Made by a program: the position numbers and the translations under genes
From: Patiria miniata
Taxonomy: Eukaryota; Echinodermata; Asteroidea; Valvatida; Asterinidae
Reading direction: 5' to 3'
DNA length: 64,000 nt
NCBI RefSeq assembly: GCF_015706575.1
Contig: NW_024037063.1
Coordinates: 15,128,927-15,192,926 of the forward strand
In this document: one piece after another, positions 61,674 to 64,000 of the stretch
Numbering within the stretch: position 1 is the first letter of the stretch
Layout: the number at the start of each line of letters is the position of its first letter
Notes under the pieces: generated by a model
What the model was told of the DNA's origin: nothing
What the model saw: only the letters and a program-made list of their open reading frames with translations
Database searches by the model: none

Positions 61674-61852
61674 CCAATTAAAGGACACGGTTTAATTGTG
61701 ACTGGCGGGAAGACTGATCATTATTGGACGTCACCGATATGGAATGACGTGCTAACTTTGATAACCAATCAGAGGGATACACATCGTCAACCCATTCCTT
61801 TCTGTAAACTACCAATTCACATCATCGCCAGGCCTCTGTACCAATAGAGCAA
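61674..61852 (+). promoter_or_regulatory. FREP-11 proximal promoter
   Basis: CCAATTAAAGG at 61674, TGTGACTGGCGGGAAGACTG at 61698, TGACGTG at 61745 (TGACGTA elsewhere), CCAATCAG at 61765, CCATTCCTTTC at about 61793 and CTCTGTACCAATAG at about 61834. The middle CCAAT is replaced by TGATCATTATTGG. The cassette is intact enough to suggest recent function. Confidence 0.55.
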
Positions 61853-62019
61853 TATAGCAGTTGTGTAGAGAAGACGGATATCAAAAGCAGTGGGGCTTCA
61901 ATTCGCAGTCGTTTTGTTCCCCGTGATTTCAACTATCTGGCACACATTACCAAAAAAAAACCCACTGTGATCAACGATAAGTCCTTCGGTCACAACGAGG
62001 AATTCAAGTAATAGAAACA

Positions 62020-63084
62020 ATTGCGAAACGGATCATTAATGGTTTGGAACTGTTTCACATAATATCCATCATAATATGTCAGGGAGCTACCTTGTCTGTC
62101 TCTGGATTTGAAACTTCTTACACAGAGAAACACACGTTTTACGCCGCTGAAAATCGCGCCCTAAAAGAGTTTGGGTATATGACCAAACTTGTGCGATCTC
62201 GTGTCATCTGCGGACGGGAATGTAGTATGGATGAACGTTGCAAGTCTTTTAACTTTAACGACTGCAATAAAATGTGCGAGTTGAACCTTGCCACAAGACG
62301 AGAGCATCCCGAAGACTTCAATGCAACTCAAGGGAGTGTGTACTTTGATGCAGATGAGGACACACCTCTCTACTCACTGACTGATAGCTCCTTCAATCGC
62401 TACAGAAGTTGCAAGATGCTCTTAGATGCCGGTTATCGTTCAAGCGGTATCTACACAATCTACCCAGAGGGATTCGGTAATTGCGGTCTTCGTGTCTACT
62501 GTGACATGGAAACTGACGGCGGAGGATGGATCGTGTTTCAGAGGCGACAAGATGGCAGCGTGGACTTTTACCGTAACTGGGCCGAGTACCAGTCTGGCTT
62601 TGGTGATCTGTCCGGTGAGTTCTGGTTGGGCAATGACAACTTGGTGACTCTGACGTCTGATGATTCACGTGGAACATGGGAGCTACGAGTTGATTTAGAG
62701 GACTGGGAGAACAACACGGCATGGGCAAAGTACGCAGATTTCCAAATATCCCCGGGTGAGTACAATCTGAATATTGGCCAATACGATGCCAGCAGCACTG
62801 CCGGGGACTCTCTTGGTTATCAGATACCCGCTCGCGCTCATCAGGATCACAGAGGACAGCCCTTCACAACAAAGGATCGTGACAATGATGCAGCAAATCA
62901 TAATAATTGTGCACAAATGCATACAGGAGCCTGGTGGTTCAAAGGGTGTTTTTTCTCTCACTTGAATGGTCAATATTACCCAGATGAGAATACAGGTAGT
63001 AACAAGGGCGTGCAATGGTTTGCATGGCATTTGCACTATTCTCTGAAAGCATGTAGCATGAAAATGCGTGAAATTGGACCATGA
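62020..63084 (+). CDS. FREP-11: PAN-fibrinogen domain lectin-like protein lacking its ATG start
   Basis: An intact frame of 354 codons from the expected start position, which here reads ATT (62020) instead of ATG. The upstream in-frame ATG of FREP-7 is also changed, to ATA (62011). A stop at 61978 closes the frame, and the first in-frame ATG lies inside the PAN module (GYMTKLV). Everything else looks healthy: a signal peptide core (ELFHIISIIICQGATLSVSG, one extra Ile codon), the PAN cysteines, the FBG domain with KDRDND, the loop GYQIPARAHQDHRGQP, WWFKGCFFSHLNG and the REIGP end. The context ACAATTG (A at -3, G at +4) would favour a near-cognate start, and TTG 62044 is another option. It may be a very young start-loss pseudogene, or it may use a non-AUG start or an unseen 5' exon. 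Confidence 0.75.
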   Translation: MAKRIINGLELFHIISIIICQGATLSVSGFETSYTEKHTFYAAENRALKEFGYMTKLVRSRVICGRECSMDERCKSFNFNDCNKMCELNLATRREHPEDFNATQGSVYFDADEDTPLYSLTDSSFNRYRSCKMLLDAGYRSSGIYTIYPEGFGNCGLRVYCDMETDGGGWIVFQRRQDGSVDFYRNWAEYQSGFGDLSGEFWLGNDNLVTLTSDDSRGTWELRVDLEDWENNTAWAKYADFQISPGEYNLNIGQYDASSTAGDSLGYQIPARAHQDHRGQPFTTKDRDNDAANHNNCAQMHTGAWWFKGCFFSHLNGQYYPDENTGSNKGVQWFAWHLHYSLKACSMKMREIGP

Positions 63085-64000
63085 ACATTATATAGCTTAT
63101 TCATAATTGTATAATATTGCATGCCTTTTTTCGGAGGACACAAGAATATATTGCACGAACTATAACAATATTGCCACGAGTTTAATATTATTAAAGCAAG
63201 AAAGGTTTTTACACATTTTATCCAACCGAAATGTTAAGTTTCTGCCGAATTCAACCGAAACAGCTCGGAATTTGGACTGAGCTTGTATCCACAAAGAATG
63301 TACATGTTTGATTATATAGTTACATTCACAATAGGCCTAACTACACCAAAGCAAGTTCATTTATACAGGCACAGATTAAACTTGTTTGTCTTATTTTTTT
63401 TAAAAAAAAAAGTCACGTGATTGTTCGTTTTCATTGCAGTTTAGGTCTATTGCGCCGATAAGTGCATGTTTTTAAGGACTTAAATCCTTAGTTAATTTTC
63501 CGCGATAACAATTATGACAATAACAATAATCGAAAAGAAATTGAGCTATACATACGCCTCTCTAACGAAACATGATGTAAAATGTAGTCGCCGCTTATTA
63601 ATATGTGAAACAAAATGTAATTCGATTCTGATTTCCATTATTATTATTTATATTGTTATGCACAATTAAATTTCCACAAAAACATATTAAGTTAGCCCAG
63701 AAAATGCGTTTGGGTGTTATTGGTATTACAAACACAAATAATGGGTTATTTGAGTGTTTGTTTTCTTCCGACCGATTTTTTTCTTCAAATGTTATCGGCC
63801 GAAAAGTAAAAAGACACGAACACTAAACCAAGAGTAGAAACAAAACAAACAAGCAGAATTTTAACTTAATTGTTATGTTAGTCTGGTTTCCAATTTAATA
63901 TTTCAAATTATATTGCACAAATGGAATGAAGTTGCACAACATTTAATGACGTCAGCTCAGAATTTGTGGCAGATTGCCAACTCTCCTTCGAAACGATTTG
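63085..64000. other. FREP-11 3' flank, gene-free to the window end
   Basis: AT-rich diverged copy of the 3' module (compare 63650-64000 with 31840-32170: GTGTTATTGG, CCGACCGATTTTTT, AATGACGTCAGCTCAGAATT). The array therefore probably continues to the right of the window. No coding region. Confidence 0.5.

Overview
The window looks like animal nuclear DNA. It is intron-era, AT-rich sequence crowded with miniature inverted-repeat transposons, and its only abundant genes are secreted lectin-like proteins. Nothing bacterial is present (no operons, no ribosome-binding sites). The best guess is a marine invertebrate, perhaps a deuterostome such as a hemichordate, echinoderm or lancelet. That guess rests on gene family and transposon style and is not proven by the sequence.

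The main content is a tandem, same-strand (+) array of eleven single-exon genes of about 340-356 codons, starting near 7393, 16679, 20075, 29212, 35193, 39684, 44027, 47510, 51266, 57347 and 62020. Each encodes a signal peptide, a cysteine-rich PAN/apple-like domain and a C-terminal fibrinogen-related (FBG) domain. I call them FREP-1 to FREP-11. Their central FBG core is almost invariant, even at silent sites. The loop before the calcium motif, the residues around the pocket cysteine and a loop near the C-terminus differ strongly from gene to gene. Several genes are mosaics: one neighbour supplies the 5' flank and N-terminal half, another supplies the C-terminal half and 3' flank. Ten of the eleven share a proximal promoter with a CCAAT box, a TGACGTA (CRE-like) site, a second CCAATCAG and then a TATA-like stretch. 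FREP-4 has a different promoter made of similar elements. FREP-11 has lost both of its usual ATG start codons, and FREP-9 has an overlapping out-of-frame upstream ATG.

Layout. 1-1330: 5' end of an unrelated minus-strand gene, a multi-pass membrane protein resembling TMEM79/MAPEG. 1330-7000: remnants of lost FREP units, a Tc1/mariner-type foldback element and a hAT-type MITE. 7056-9826: FREP-1, a C-terminal relic and a 3' flank that recurs after FREP-3. 9827-13440: a foldback-type complex of long inverted repeats, 130-bp and 151-bp tandem repeats, and GGTCTC hexamer arrays, one forming a nearly perfect 57-bp-arm hairpin. 13440-22434: FREP-2 and FREP-3 with duplicated flanks. 22435-28700: no intact gene; a tandem duplication and transposon copies. 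28715-63084: FREP-4 to FREP-11 with flanking modules, relic gene fragments and several datable MITE insertions. 63085-64000: AT-rich 3' flank.

Taken together, this looks like an expanding recognition-protein cluster in which duplication, gene conversion and unequal exchange shuffle a variable binding face onto a fixed scaffold under a common promoter. An immune or microbe-recognition role is inferred from what is known of fibrinogen-related lectins elsewhere; the sequence itself does not show it.
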